Of a stretch of 64,000 nt of DNA, positions 52,277-64,000 are shown piece by piece. The first letter of the stretch is position 1, and each line of letters starts with the position of its first letter. The notes under the pieces were generated by a model. It searched no databases. It had not been told where the DNA came from and saw nothing but the letters and a program-made list of their open reading frames with translations. The position numbers and the translations under genes are program-made. Source of the stretch: Wuchereria bancrofti (taxonomy: Eukaryota > Nematoda > Chromadorea > Rhabditida > Onchocercidae); NCBI GenBank assembly GCA_005281725.1, contig SSBO01000008.1, forward strand, positions 124,001 to 188,000, given 5' to 3'.

Positions 52277-53896
52277 CCAATAATCTTTTTATCACTTTTA
52301 TCAATCAGCAATAAGTTTCAGTAATAATGATCAAGAAATAGTTTTGTTTAAAAATATTTGTCAGTAATAATTTTCAGTAGGAAGAATAGTCGTATTTAAA
52401 ATATAGGAAAAATATCACTTCGCCGATAATAAATAAATAAATAAGTGATAGAAATAATGTTAGAAAAAAAATATTGAAATTTCACAGAAAAAATTTTTTT
52501 TGAGAAAATCACACACTACTTGACAACCTTTCAACTAATTAATTGATTCATTTAATGATATATTTTGCAGGTTGTTTTACAAATAAGTTAAAAATTCTTT
52601 AGGAAATATGGCAGCATCTAATGGCAACTGATTATTCAAATCAATAGAATAATCAAAATTTTACCTGTAAATAAAAAATTGATCAATTTTCATGATGATT
52701 ATCATTATTATTATTCGTTTTCAAATTATACGCAACAAAATTTTAAGTTTAAGTGAAAAGAAATTATCAAAATTTAATTTATTAAGTTGAAATTTACACG
52801 GTTTTTTTCATTATTGATAGAACGAAGAAATTATTATTAAAAAAATTGATCGTTACTTAAATTTAATATATAAATATATATATATATATACAAAAGTTTC
52901 AAAGAGAAAATATTGAGGTGTAATTGTAAAAAAGAAATCAAATAGAAAAACGAAAGTGCAATTTAAACTTCACGTATTAAAATGAAATTAAAATGAATTC
53001 ATAAAAGGTTTATTGCAAAAAGAGAGAGAATAGGTTAAATTTTATTATTTTTAATAAAAAATAATAAATTGCTGAGTAAAAAATATTTTACATTTCCTAA
53101 CTAAATTATATGCTAATTAAAGTGAATTTCTGCTTTTGCAATGGCTAAATGAGAGAAGAAAGGGAAGAAAATTAAGATAAGAAAAGGGAAAAAGATTAGA
53201 TCAAAGGATAAAAGAACTATTTTGAACATTGAGAAATAGTTTCATTGAAAAGAGCAACTGTTCACCGGAAGAGACGAAGTGATCAAGATTTAACAATTAA
53301 CGATAATTTTGCTATCCTTCAATGATTGAATTATTAACACAATATTAAAAATGACACAAATAATACGATAGGTGTGAAATTTTTGTGTGAAATGAAATTA
53401 TGAAATTTCAAGTGCCATAAATAATTGCATAATTTCGACGAAATTTTAACGTTGCTTTTTTTTCAAATTTAAAAGAAAGAAAAATTTGGAAAGAATACTA
53501 TAAAATTTGCATGTTACATATGCTTCATTTTACTATTTCAAATGCATAAAAATTAAATTAATTAAAACAAATAAGCAAGTAATATAAATAAAATATAACT
53601 AATAATTTTAAAATAATTTAATAACTCAATCAATTCATATAATAATTGACAATAGTGTTGAATTGTTGTACTAGCGACACAAATAATTTAATTCAAAGAA
53701 TAACTGATCAAATGATATAAATGATAATGATTAATTTAACAGTAAGCTCATTCATGAAGGCTAGAAGCAATTAATGAGTGACAGTAATAAGAATAATATG
53801 AATAATAGAAATTATGAAAATAAGCTAATCAAATTTTATATTCTATGAATCATTAGTTAACAATATATTAATCTAATATACAGCTATAACATATTT

Positions 53897-54022
53897 ATTA
53901 TTATTATTGTTATTATTGTTATTATTATTATTATTAATTATTATTATTATTGTTATTATTGTTATTATTATTATTATTGCTATTATTATTATTCTTATTA
54001 TCATTATTATTATTATTATCAC
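53897..54022. repeat. (TTA)n microsatellite, imperfect
   Basis: TTATTATTG/TTATTA repeats over about 125 bases. Frames on both strands are Leu/Ile or Asn/Ile artefacts. Confidence 0.85.
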
Positions 54023-54230
54023 CATTAAATTATCATTGTTAATTAATGCTTCAAATAATTCAAATATCATTTCGGTAACAATAAATGATGATGTTGGATG
54101 CGAAAGAATACATGATGCAATAACAAACGATTGTAGAATGAATTTAATTAATTTTTTTGAAATTAATTTATGCTTATCAATTGATAATAATTCAATAACT
54201 GTTTGCTAAAAGAATAACACATTCGTCTGA

Positions 54231-54473
54231 TCAATAACCAATCATCGTAAGTATAATTGAAACTAAAGGATTGTATAATAGGAATGATTGGTTAGCTTTA
54301 AGGTACGTCTTCTCATCTATCAATAATTGCGCTTTTGTCAAGAGTAAATGATAGGGTGGAGCCAGTCGGGTGAACCATTTTGTTAATTCATACATGGGTG
54401 GGGTCAGTGTTGCATTCCATTTCGTTCTGAAGAAGCAATCATGAGAATAGCCTTTTATTGAGATTGCAATCAT
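54231..54473 (-). CDS. Possible small gene, 80 codons, unrecognised
   Basis: Within a locally less AT-rich island (54300-54440). The frame reads like protein (HDCFFRTKWNATLTPPMYEL, then LAPPYHLLLTKAQLLIDEKT). A CTTTTAG acceptor-like site lies about 15 bases before the ATG, which would suit leader trans-splicing. No family recognised; a relic exon is equally possible. Confidence 0.3.
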   Translation of the reverse strand: MIAISIKGYSHDCFFRTKWNATLTPPMYELTKWFTRLAPPYHLLLTKAQLLIDEKTYLKANQSFLLYNPLVSIILTMIGY

Positions 54474-54574
54474 TGATGTTATTTGCTGCTAAAAGAACGA
54501 AATGAGTTAAGAAGAATTATATGCAAAGAATGATAGATTAAAATTGAAAAGATAATGAAAGGAATCTGAGCAGT

Positions 54575-54812
54575 TTTACTAGTTTGATCTAAGGAATTAT
54601 TTGGATAGTACTAACTTGAATTGAGGAATTTTTCGCGATAGTACTAGTTTGATCTATTTGGATAGTACTAGTTCGAATTGAGGAATTTTCTAGATAATAC
54701 TAGTTTGATCTATTTCGATGTACTAGTTTGAATTGAGAAATTTTTTTCGATAATACCAGTTTGATTTAAGGAATTATTTGGGTCGTATTAGTTTGAACTG
54801 AGTATTAGTTTA
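54575..54812. repeat. Tandem repeats with GATAGTACTAGTTTGAAT(C)TGAGGAATT unit
   Basis: About seven diverged units of roughly 30 bases, alternating TTTGATCTAAGGAATTATTT-like and TTGAATTGAGGAATTTTT-like forms, giving a higher-order unit of about 60 bases. Most units contain ACTAGT. Confidence 0.7.
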
Positions 54813-54984
54813 CTATTACTATTACTGAGATAGTGTTAGTTGGTTTGAAAAAAATGATAAGGAAGGTGATAAATTCCGAAATGTTTCATTGCTGATAAAA
54901 TGTATTCTAATATAAATAGCTAAGCACTATCTTTTATTCAAAATCAATATAAATTACTAGACAAATCAGTGGACAGGCGTATTA

Positions 54985-55011
54985 ATCGATCGATCGATCG
55001 ATCGATCGATC
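54985..55011. repeat. (ATCG)n microsatellite
   Basis: Six and three-quarter perfect ATCG units, fully self-complementary, so they can form a hairpin or cruciform. Confidence 0.9.
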
Positions 55012-57617
55012 AACTGATAGGGTTGTACTTTCTAAAGAAATTTTTAAAGAAATTGAAAGAAATGCAAATATTATCCTTTTTATTATTATAATCATTAACA
55101 GTTTGAAATTTTATAAAATTTAAAAATATCACTACAATATATTGATATAGTTCCAATCTCTTAGTTATTAATTTCTAAACAAAATGTTACAAATGAGATG
55201 AAAGTAAATAATGATACATTTTCTATTGATGACTAATAATTTTTTCGAACAAAATTGCCTACCACCTTAAAAAATCTTTTAAAATAAATAACTAACTAAC
55301 TACATGTATAAATTGATTTTTAACTGTTCACTTACTCCATGTCTAACTCTCAACTATGTTATTTATAAAGATTTATTTGTTATATGAAATAACTAGCAAT
55401 TACATGCAAATTAAATTAAGCAATCTTTCTTGATAAAGCCCAGCATGCTAAAATCTGAAAAGAAAAGAAGCAGACAAAAAAAATACTATTGTTGTTATAA
55501 AAATATTAAATGATTCATTCGAAAATATATTCTTTCGATAGAAGAATGAATGAAACATAAGGAATTTAAAAAAAAAAGAGAAAAGAAGCAAATATAGAAT
55601 TTTTTCGAATAAATAAAATAACACATAAGCAAAAACGAAAAGTGAATAAAAAAGGCAATAATAATAATAGAAAAAAGGAAGAGGGAGAAAGGAAAAAGAA
55701 ACGAATAAATAAATAAAAAATTCTTGAATTTGATATAAAGCAAAATTATTATTTATGAATGATGCAAAATTGTAATTAGGCGCTAAGAGCAATAATATGG
55801 CGGGTATATCCATAAAAAAAGTGATAGTAAGGATATTAATAACTAATTGTAAAAAAAATTACAAATTTGAAAAAAAGGAAAGAAAACAAAAAAAAATTGA
55901 AACTAACAAGGAGGTAATAATAATTAATATGTGAAAATTTTTTTTTGATTTTTAAAAGGCTTTCTTAATGTGTCATCAAAACGAAAAATAAAAATTTATC
56001 TTAAAGTACACCCAAAAAAATCAAAAAAAAAGCAAAAAGGAACAATAAATCGTTGCATTTCTTCACTTTTTCTATGCATATTTTTAAATGAATTAATAGT
56101 AATGTTTTGACAAATAAAAATAAATTTTAAATAAAATAACTGTTTGAAAAAAAAACAATTTTTTCCATCAAAAGGACTCCTTTTTTTAAAATAAAAATAT
56201 TGACATTAGCAAATGATAGCGTATTTATATTTATTAAATAACAAACTGTTTTTAATAATTTAATTATTAAATTAAATGTTTAGTTTTGAAATAACATGGC
56301 ATGCAAATAGTATCATCAAATGAGTTTTATCTAATGAATTGCATTTAATTCAACTAACTAGTAAAAATTGTTGAAACAATTAATAATAATTTTTCACTCA
56401 AAAAATCTATACTGCCTTCTGAAAAATTAAGAAAGAACAAGTATGAAAAATAAAGGAAAAGAATAAAAATTTAACAGTGCCAGATCATTTAAATTAAAAC
56501 TAAACGCAATAAAATAATTCATTTTGCAAATAATTATGTAAATAATATATATTGGAAATAATTTTTTAACTATAACTAAGAATTGAATTTTTGATTTTAA
56601 TTCTCAAGCAAATTATTTATTGATCACATATGCATTTGTTTTCAATTTTTTACCTATTTAACTCAAATGATTGCATTGAATGAAATTTTGCAGCTGTGAA
56701 ATGAGTTTGAATTAATAAAATTGATAAACTCATTTTAGTTGTTTAGCAAATTGTTTTGTTAAATATGCAATACATTTGAGCATTTGTAGTTTGAAGATAT
56801 CACTATTATAAACAAATTTATCTACTCGTTTTACAGAAATATTCCTAATTAAACAGGTAATCTTATCTTTAAGATTATGTAAAATTTAATTTTAAGACAA
56901 TATTGGTAATTTAAAGAATGGATTATATCCAACTTTAGCTTATGTATCACTGTATCATTTGATATAATTGTTGCTAAATGTTGTGAAACAAGCAAATTGC
57001 CGCTTATTAGCATATCACAGTAGAAATTCGCAAATTTTCCGATTAACATTATCAAAATAAGCAATAAAACTTTTCTTCTAACATTTCTATAATATTTCAA
57101 AAATTTTTCTAACACATCTGTAAGATTTCAAGGGATTTCTGCATCAAAATCTCCAATATTACCTGAATTTATTTATGATAATTATCGATGTAAAAATCAG
57201 TAATCTATTGATAATGCTAATCCAATGCTTCCCAAAATTTCTTTTTTGATAATGATCGATCGATATTTGCTAGAAGAAACAATGTGAATGATGAATGTGA
57301 TGATCTGGAAATGTTGTAACACACTGTTAGCAGCAATTCGTTCACGAAAAAAGAACAGGAATAAAAAAAAATCGTCCGTCGGGGAAAATAATTATTGTCG
57401 ATATTTGCGGGAAAAAAACTAGCAGCAGTAAGGTGTTAGGTGGGTTTAATTCTGCAGTAAATAATTATTGAACAGTTTTATCACTATCATTATCTTCTGC
57501 TCTATTACTATAATAAAGCTTATAGGTTTGAATTAAGAGTTGAACAGGGGATAGATTTGACAGTGTACAACGATTGTTTGAGATACTCCCTATTGTAAAC
57601 GCTCATCGTAATCGATA

Positions 57618-57760
57618 ATTAATAATAATAATTAATAATAATAATAACAATAATAATAACAGTAATAATAATAATGACAATAATAATAGTGATAATAATA
57701 ATAATGATAATAGTAATAATAATAACAATAATAGTAACAATAATAATAATAATAACAATT
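57618..57760. repeat. (AAT/AAC)n trinucleotide tract
   Basis: Imperfect AATAATAAT with AAC, AGT and GAT interruptions over about 140 bases. Intergenic. Confidence 0.85.
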
Positions 57761-58950
57761 TTCACGAGTATAGTATTACTCCTGATTTCTTATTCATAAC
57801 ATCATCAATTTTAACTGGTAATAATCAAGTATGAATCTTTTAAAAATTATTAACTATATAAAGAAAATTTAATATCACCAGTTAAAATCGAAATAAAGCT
57901 TACATTCATTTTCATGTTGAACACGGCATCAGATCATTATTCTTCAATTGTAAATCACTTAACAACTTAGTGTTTGATTTAGAACTAAATGAAAATATTG
58001 ACAAGTATTTTTAAGCAGAAAGAAATAATGGAATGTATAAATGAGAATAGATTTAAATGAAATCTGAACATTATTTGTGCTTGGAAAATGGTGGATATTA
58101 AAATAAACAATCCAAATCAGCAGGTGAGCAAATGCAACAGCTCTCGTCCTTTTAGAATTATGCAAAAAATAGCTTTTTTTGGAAAATTCTCAGGTTTAAT
58201 GTAGTGAGCGAACAATTGAATATGATTAGATTCGAGATGTTTTTTTTCTTTCAAGTCGTGTATCTGTCTTCATTTTATTTCAAAAAGATTTTTTCCTCAT
58301 TTTTTGAAAAAATGAAACTAGAAAGTTTAAAATACTTTAATACCTTCTATAAAAAATTATTAGTAATCTAATGAAACCGTGGAGATCTTTTTCTATATAA
58401 CCGAATGCAAGGCATTATTACATAATTGAGATAAATAATTAAATGCCAAACAACGAATAGAAAGATGAAATGCTTACAAGATTGAGAAATTGCTAGCAGC
58501 ACTCATTTGCGCTTGTATTACACAGTTCTTTTGGTAATTGTCAAAATTATTTCTACCAAATATAAATTTTCTTATAGTAAGCAAAGGTTAAAAAGGATGA
58601 TGAGATCCGACCAAAAGCTGGATGGTGAATTATAAGCTCAACATTAGCTTTCACTGATGAATATCTTGTGCTGTTCCAGTAATTTCACTAGAAGCAAATT
58701 TTAGGAATGTTCAATATTTATTCATAGCAAATTACATTGCAGTATCATGAATGATCACGGTATTTAACGTTCCAATTTCATGTAAAATTGATGGAAACAA
58801 TTGATGAACTTTCATTTGATCGGAATTAGTTTTGAGTTAAACTTAAATTTAGAGCTATTCACAGGAATGCAGAAAGCTTCTTGAATGAAATAAGGTAATA
58901 CATAGTTTGACTAGAATCATCGAAATGTATATAATCCATTGTAGCGACCA

Positions 58951-60716
58951 TCACGATGAATTTGACGAAAACGTTGAATGGAGAATTTTCATTTGACGTA
59001 ATGGTGGACAATTCGCTGCTTGGAAATATGGATCTTGGATAATATCCAGCAACTGCAAATGAAATAAACAATAAAACATTTGTAACCAACAAAACATAGG
59101 AAAAAGCAGATTCTTGACTAAAAACGAAACGACGAAAATTATGTCATCAGTGCTAATTTAACCTTGGATGATATAAAAATAACAGAATAAAATTTGATGA
59201 AAATTGGAAGATGAGTTTTAACGATTCTCCACGTAAACCAATTACTCAAATCATTTCGGCAGTACTTTCCTTATTTTCCATCGTTTACATGCTAATCGAT
59301 GAAATATAACTTCAATTATTTACAGATTCACATTAATTACCCACCATTATAATATAATTACCCTACCCAGTGCTATGAGAAGAGAAACTTTGCAATGTAC
59401 TAAAAAAGATAATGCTTAACATTCTTCTAACATAACCAGTAAATGGATAAAACAAATAGTTAAATATGTGAAATCGTAATTTCTTGTGGATCAAACAAGC
59501 GATAATGAAAGGCAATAGTGACTCGTAACTGCTCGATATCTCTGTAGATCAATTAATCAGCTACTCCCTAGAAAATCACTTCCCAACAAATTACGAATAA
59601 TTTAACTCATTGTAACCTAAATAATCTTCGTCAAGTTAAGCATAACAAAGTTTTAGTAGCCTATATGATAAAGTTTTAGTAGTCTATACAAACCTGCTCA
59701 CGTTTAGCACTTGCAGAAGTGCTTATTTTGTGCAAATAATTAATCTCACAGACAAGTTCGTTGCGTACCGTGCTGCTAACTGATGAATCGTATTTCCTGC
59801 GCAAAATTATTTCCAAATAAATTTCACATATATTAGCAGAACATATCAAATCAAGATATCTCAACAAATGCTTGATAAAAGGCAACCGAATAGACTGATG
59901 TGAACGAAATCGGATATAAACACAGAAGCAGAACTACGTATAATCATCATGGTCCAAACAAAACTACAGTTAATTTAAATTTGAGAAATAACAAATCTCT
60001 TACTCAAGTAGTAGTCTTATTTGTGAGAGTACACGATCATTGTAACGCCGAAGTGCATCAGAAAATGCAGAAATAAAATCAACCACATCACTCTTTAAAA
60101 TTGTTGAAGCTGCTGAATGAAATCCAGGAAGAGTACGCTTCAATGATCCAAGGACACTCTGCACGGCTGCATGTAGTGAATGTGAATCAAATCCAGCCTA
60201 TCAAATTATGAAAGCAAGATTAATATTCTGATCGACCTTACCATTAAGAGATAACTATTACATCATCTTAACATAATTATGTCAAAAAATACCTGCGATA
60301 AAAATGGAAGCAATTTTTGATTCGCAGCCATTTTTGATTCAATTTTCGGTTCAGCCAGTTGTATTAATGAACCAGGTTCACTTGAAGAATGTATTTGCTG
60401 ATTCTGAACACTCTGGTGGGCATCATCAAGTACTTCTTTCGGCCCGATATTTAGCGAATTATCACTACTGCATTTTGGCATAGCATCTCCTAATTCTGGT
60501 GAAACATGCACTGTTGTCGTTGGTGTAATAGCTAGATGATTTATTTGTGAATTAATCAAATGTTGACCTGAAACTTGTTTTTTAGAAATAAAGGTTTAAA
60601 ATTTATCCCAATTAAATGTTTAGATCAGAAATATAAGTCATATTTTCAAGAATATAAAAGGAGGCTTATAATTAATTTCCTCAATAAAATCCCATTTACA
60701 GCACATAAATAGCTGT

Positions 60717-60759
<43 letters not shown>

Positions 60760-62237
60760 TTAATGCAATATTGAAATAATCCTGATTTAGACTTAAAGAT
60801 TTAATTAATATTGCGCAAAATGAGTTTGCTTTTTGCAATCATTAGTTATATTAATATTGAATCGAATACACCAATTATTCTGTTGATTAACTGGACAAAG
60901 CTATGTAAAAAATCATCACATATTTATCAGTACTACTTTTCTACGTCTCAGAAAACCTATGTATGTGAACTATAATTTGAAAAACTAAAACTTTTTGGCA
61001 AATCAATTAACCAACTTGATGAAGTAGAGGTAGTTGTATTACGACAAGCGAGTTCAATAAGAATATTGCAGTCATTACGAGGTTTTTCAACAAAATTATC
61101 AACGAAATATTCGTGCTTCGAACAATTCGAACGATTTTGTCTTATTAAACTTATTGTATGTTCTACCAGAGCCATGTATTGATTTAATTCTTCAGAAACT
61201 TCTCGAAAACCTCGACATTCATCCAGTGATAAATCCTAAACAACAAAAAAGTTCCTTATGTCATTGGAAAGAAATAAAAAAACCTCGTAATATATATATT
61301 ACGAGGTTTGTCAACAAAATTATCAACGACATATTTATATATATCAAATGATCATTATTATTACCAGAGACACTGTGGACAATTTTCACTATCATATTCT
61401 CATACATTACCGGACAGTTACCAATCATTATCATTCTCCTCTTCCAATGGTCCCCAAAATTTCTTGACATAGTTTTTTATAACAACCATACGGAAACAAA
61501 TGATCAATATCAACTTTCAAAACCAAATTCTGCATCATTTAACCCAAAAATATGAAATATAAATAATTCAGATTCTTAGCTAAAAATCCTAAAATCTACA
61601 TTATTAACCACATTATTTTTATTACTACCATAATAATAGTAACACTACTCTTATTACCGTGGCTCCTCTCTCTTCTTTTCTATCTTAACCTAGAAGTGAA
61701 CGAGAACTGCTAAAAATAATAGGTCCCCAGTAGTGTGTGCTAATTTCCGCATAACTTATCAAAAATCCTGAACCAGGACTTCCAAGTTTCATCGACGCAG
61801 TCCCAAATTCACACAGTAATAGTAAAAAATATTCAGCATTCATCTCTCAATATTTTCCTTATTATTTTTGTTTCCATTAATTTTCATTGACATTATCAAG
61901 CTTAAGGTACTAGCTTACTTTGTTTTACATCCTTTGCAAAATAATTTGATAAGTTCAGTAATGTCAATAAAAATGACAGCATAGTAAATTTGCGTGTTAT
62001 TATTTAAATTCACAACTTGAATTTTCATTTTACTTCAAAACACATAAATCAAACTATAACCTGTTGCAATTCACTCGATTCCATTTCTTTTAGCAATGAT
62101 AAAGCTGTATCGACCCGCTTAATTTCAACTTGCTGTTTACGAACTTCATTTGCTACATTCAACTCTGCATTTCGAATTATATCGTTTGAACACTTTGATC
62201 TTTCACTTCCAGCTTTCATTGTTTCAGTTCGCTTCAT
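58951..62237 (-). CDS. Six-exon gene, unrecognised protein of about 380 aa with helical ends
   Basis: Exons on the minus strand: 62061-62237, about 61010-61236, 60293-60567, 60004-60197, 59694-59796 and 58951-59052 (stop TGA). All joins are in frame. Acceptors are TTTAG, TTTCAG, GATAG, GCGCAG and TTGCAG; donors include GTATTT, GTAAGA and GTTTGT. The end of exon 2 is ambiguous (GT at 61016 or 60990 region, same phase). Exon 1 (VANEVRKQQVEIKRVDTAL) and exons 4-6 (FISAFSDALRRYNDRVLSQI, then LLDIIQDPYFQAANCPPLRQ) look alpha-helical, possibly coiled-coil. Exon 3 is Ser/Pro/Gln-rich and probably disordered. There is no signal peptide or membrane segment. The ATG lies directly after an acceptor AG, so the start may be trans-spliced or an earlier exon may exist. 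No family recognised; cytosolic or nuclear by inference. Confidence 0.65.
60719..60756. repeat. (TG)n microsatellite in an intron
   Basis: About 18 TG units inside the intron between exons 2 and 3 of the 58.95-62.24 kb gene. Confidence 0.9.
61280..61309. repeat. Perfect 30-base palindrome built on a duplicated exon fragment
   Basis: The palindrome starts AAACCTCGTAATATA and reads the same on both strands. Its right arm and the following 30 bases (61298-61338) copy 61074-61114 of the neighbouring exon with about three mismatches. It lies in the first intron of the same gene. Confidence 0.8.
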
Positions 62238-62289
62238 CTAAAACAGATTTTACTTATTAATAAAATATTTATGTGCTTATTTATTTTAG

Positions 62290-62511
62290 GTGCTGCTTTA
62301 TTACTTTTTGAATCACTGGACAGAACATACACTTCTCTCTGAAATAGCACGACTGGAAAAATTTCCACTGCACTTTAGTTTTAGCGAAATGTCAGCAATT
62401 AATACTGAAGGCACTATTTTAGAAGATGGCAAAGAACCTCACGCAGACCATATCGAATTACAATTACGCATTAATCAAATAATAGATTTTTTTTTAAATA
62501 AATTTCTATAA
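62290..62511 (+). CDS. Possible + strand exon or small gene, unrecognised
   Basis: An open frame directly after a good TTTATTTTAG acceptor (62289) that reads as ordinary protein (NHWTEHTLLSEIARLEKFPL, then EDGKEPHADHIELQLRINQI) before a stop at 62511. The first in-frame ATG is internal (62390) and would give only 41 aa, so this is more likely a terminal exon whose upstream exons are not found, or a relic. It lies 52 bases from the start of the minus-strand gene in divergent orientation. Confidence 0.35.
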   Translation: MLLYYFLNHWTEHTLLSEIARLEKFPLHFSFSEMSAINTEGTILEDGKEPHADHIELQLRINQIIDFFLNKFL

Positions 62512-64000
62512 TAATTTTTTTTTAATAAATTTTTATTAACCGTTTCTTTTTTTCTATTTTTCATTCAATTTATTCAATATTTTTAATCACTTCTTGACAA
62601 ATTTTAATGAATTTATTAGCTGTTACCCTCTCTCTATATCTCCTCTCCTCTCAATAGTTAGAGTCTTTCATTTAGCACTACCTCACTCCCCACCTATTTC
62701 TCTTGGCAACAGCCTTTGGCAATAAATTCGTTAAAATATTACTTTTTCATAGATTGCTCTTATCTATTTAAATATCTCTAGTTTTTTTTTTTTTGAACTG
62801 CAAAACACTAACACCGCGTATAAGAGACAAACAACTGATACATCGGCAATAAATGAAAGCACAAAAGGGAGTAAAATGGACAGTGATAATGAAATGCCCT
62901 TTTTCGAAATGCCAGTTAGAAAAATAATAAAAAAATTCAAGGAAAATCTTTTAATCATTAAAAGTTTTTCTTCATTGTTAAGCTAATTCCGAGTTAGAGA
63001 AATATTTCATCTTCTTCTGAGCAACAAATGACCTTTGACCCCGGAAATATGAATCATGTTCATAATTTGCTACTCTTCCCCATCAATTTAAGATTTGTAA
63101 ATCATTCATTTAAGCAACTTCTAAGCTCCTTATTTTTCACACTCATAACCATAAAACCCTCTTTACAGAACGAACAGAGACATAATATTATTATGGCAGA
63201 GATCATTCCCAAGCTATGGAAGTATCTTTGATAATGATTCTGAAAGTTATATATAAGCCATGAATATCTGTTATTACATTCAACGATGCCAGTAATTTGA
63301 TCATACAGCTATAATGTAATCCAAAACATAAAAAGTTGAATAAGTACTGAACGCGAAAAACTGATGTATACTTCGGATAACAGTGCCGTTCCTTTTGACA
63401 AATATTTCAATAAAAATTACCACAATTGCTCGATTTGAACTCCACAGAGTTAATAAAACTTCTGAATGATTAAAATCATGAATCCAGTAGTTAATCTTTC
63501 AATTATCAAAATATAAAAACATCGTGAGAAAAAAAAACAAACGCATAATTGCTAACAATTATCATGTAGTGATAGATGCTTGATTTATCACCTTAAATAA
63601 GTAATTTCTAAAATTATGTAATAGCACTAGCATTAGAATATCACACAGTTAATGAGTTGGATTACATTTCTCACTTTGATCATTTCTACGTTACGAATGA
63701 AAATCGTTAACACACCACTTTATTTTCACTCATTCAATCACAATGACTTCTTTTACTTATTTAACATTTATCAAAGAATTAAAGAATACTACAGATGAAC
63801 ATATTACTACCATAAAGTTTAATTGAATTGTGACAAGGAATAAAAGCAATGTTAGTTAGAGACGCAATGTGTCATAGTATATAATGAAATAAGCGTGATA
63901 TTTCTCCCTCATATATATATAAAAATCAATTTTATTGCACGCATAGTGGTGTGTATCTATTTAAGTAAACATTAATAGTAACGTATTATACGTTATACAC
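62512..64000. other. AT-rich end of window, nothing supported
   Basis: No exon chain was found. A 67-codon frame at 63028-63231 (+) has protein-like ends but no splice or start context, and I do not call it. Confidence 0.45.

Larger units (their letters stand above)
52277..58950. other. AT-rich intergenic region with many simple repeats
   Basis: Apart from the weak ORF at 54231-54473, nothing coding is supported. The stretch contains (TA)n at 52873-52891, TTA tracts at 53897-54022, tandem units at 54575-54812, (ATCG)n at 54985-55011 and an AAT tract at 57618-57760. The promoter of the Cys-rich gene should lie just right of 52276. Frames near 55448-55813 come from A-rich DNA. Confidence 0.55.

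Noticed and set aside
53873..54209. ORFs with poly-Asn or poly-Leu/Ile
   Set aside because: Translation of a (TTA)n microsatellite in both directions.
55448..55813. 121-codon hydrophobic minus-strand ORF
   Set aside because: It is composed almost entirely of Phe, Leu, Tyr and Ser from A-rich DNA, with no exon signals and no mixed composition.

Overview
The window looks like nuclear DNA of a nematode, probably an AT-rich clade III (spirurid or filarial-like) species. The evidence is strong A+T bias, many short exons, mostly GT-AG introns with TTTCAG-type acceptors, many microsatellites, and intact eukaryotic cytoskeletal and secretory genes. It contains no bacterial operons, no CRISPR and no convincing RNA genes. 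The species assignment is inference; the gene identities rest on residues read from the sequence.

Layout. (1) 2.0-3.0 kb: a four-exon + strand gene for a 133-aa lysine/glutamate-rich protein I do not recognise. (2) 3.8-12.9 kb: two tandem minus-strand copies of a LIV-1 type ZIP (SLC39) zinc transporter. They are almost identical at both ends and diverged in the middle. Copy A has a giant His/Asp-rich loop (about 347 codons) where copy B has 38. A decayed copy of one exon of gene (1) lies between them. (3) 12.9-19.6 kb: AT-rich DNA with simple repeats. (4) 19.66-25.0 kb, minus: a seven-exon stand-alone peptidyl-alpha-hydroxyglycine alpha-amidating lyase (PAL) with all catalytic residues present. 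(5) 29.9-33.6 kb, plus: ten-exon ARP3 of the Arp2/3 complex, with a GC-AG intron. (6) 35.9-37.1 kb, plus: four-exon dynactin p25 (DCTN5), with a small unrecognised gene converging on it. (7) 39.1-52.3 kb, minus: a three-exon gene with a 9.1-kb intron for a secreted protein with a ten-cysteine, three-finger-like domain, a long Ser/Thr-rich region and a hydrophobic tail. (8) 58.95-62.24 kb, minus: a six-exon gene for a protein of roughly 380 aa that I do not recognise.

Functionally these are independent housekeeping or secretory genes, not a pathway cluster. Zinc transport may support zinc-dependent PAL, but only as a general physiological link. The most unusual object is the tandem ZIP pair. 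Its flanks look homogenised, its loop lengths differ about nine-fold, and several small indels touch splice sites or frames.
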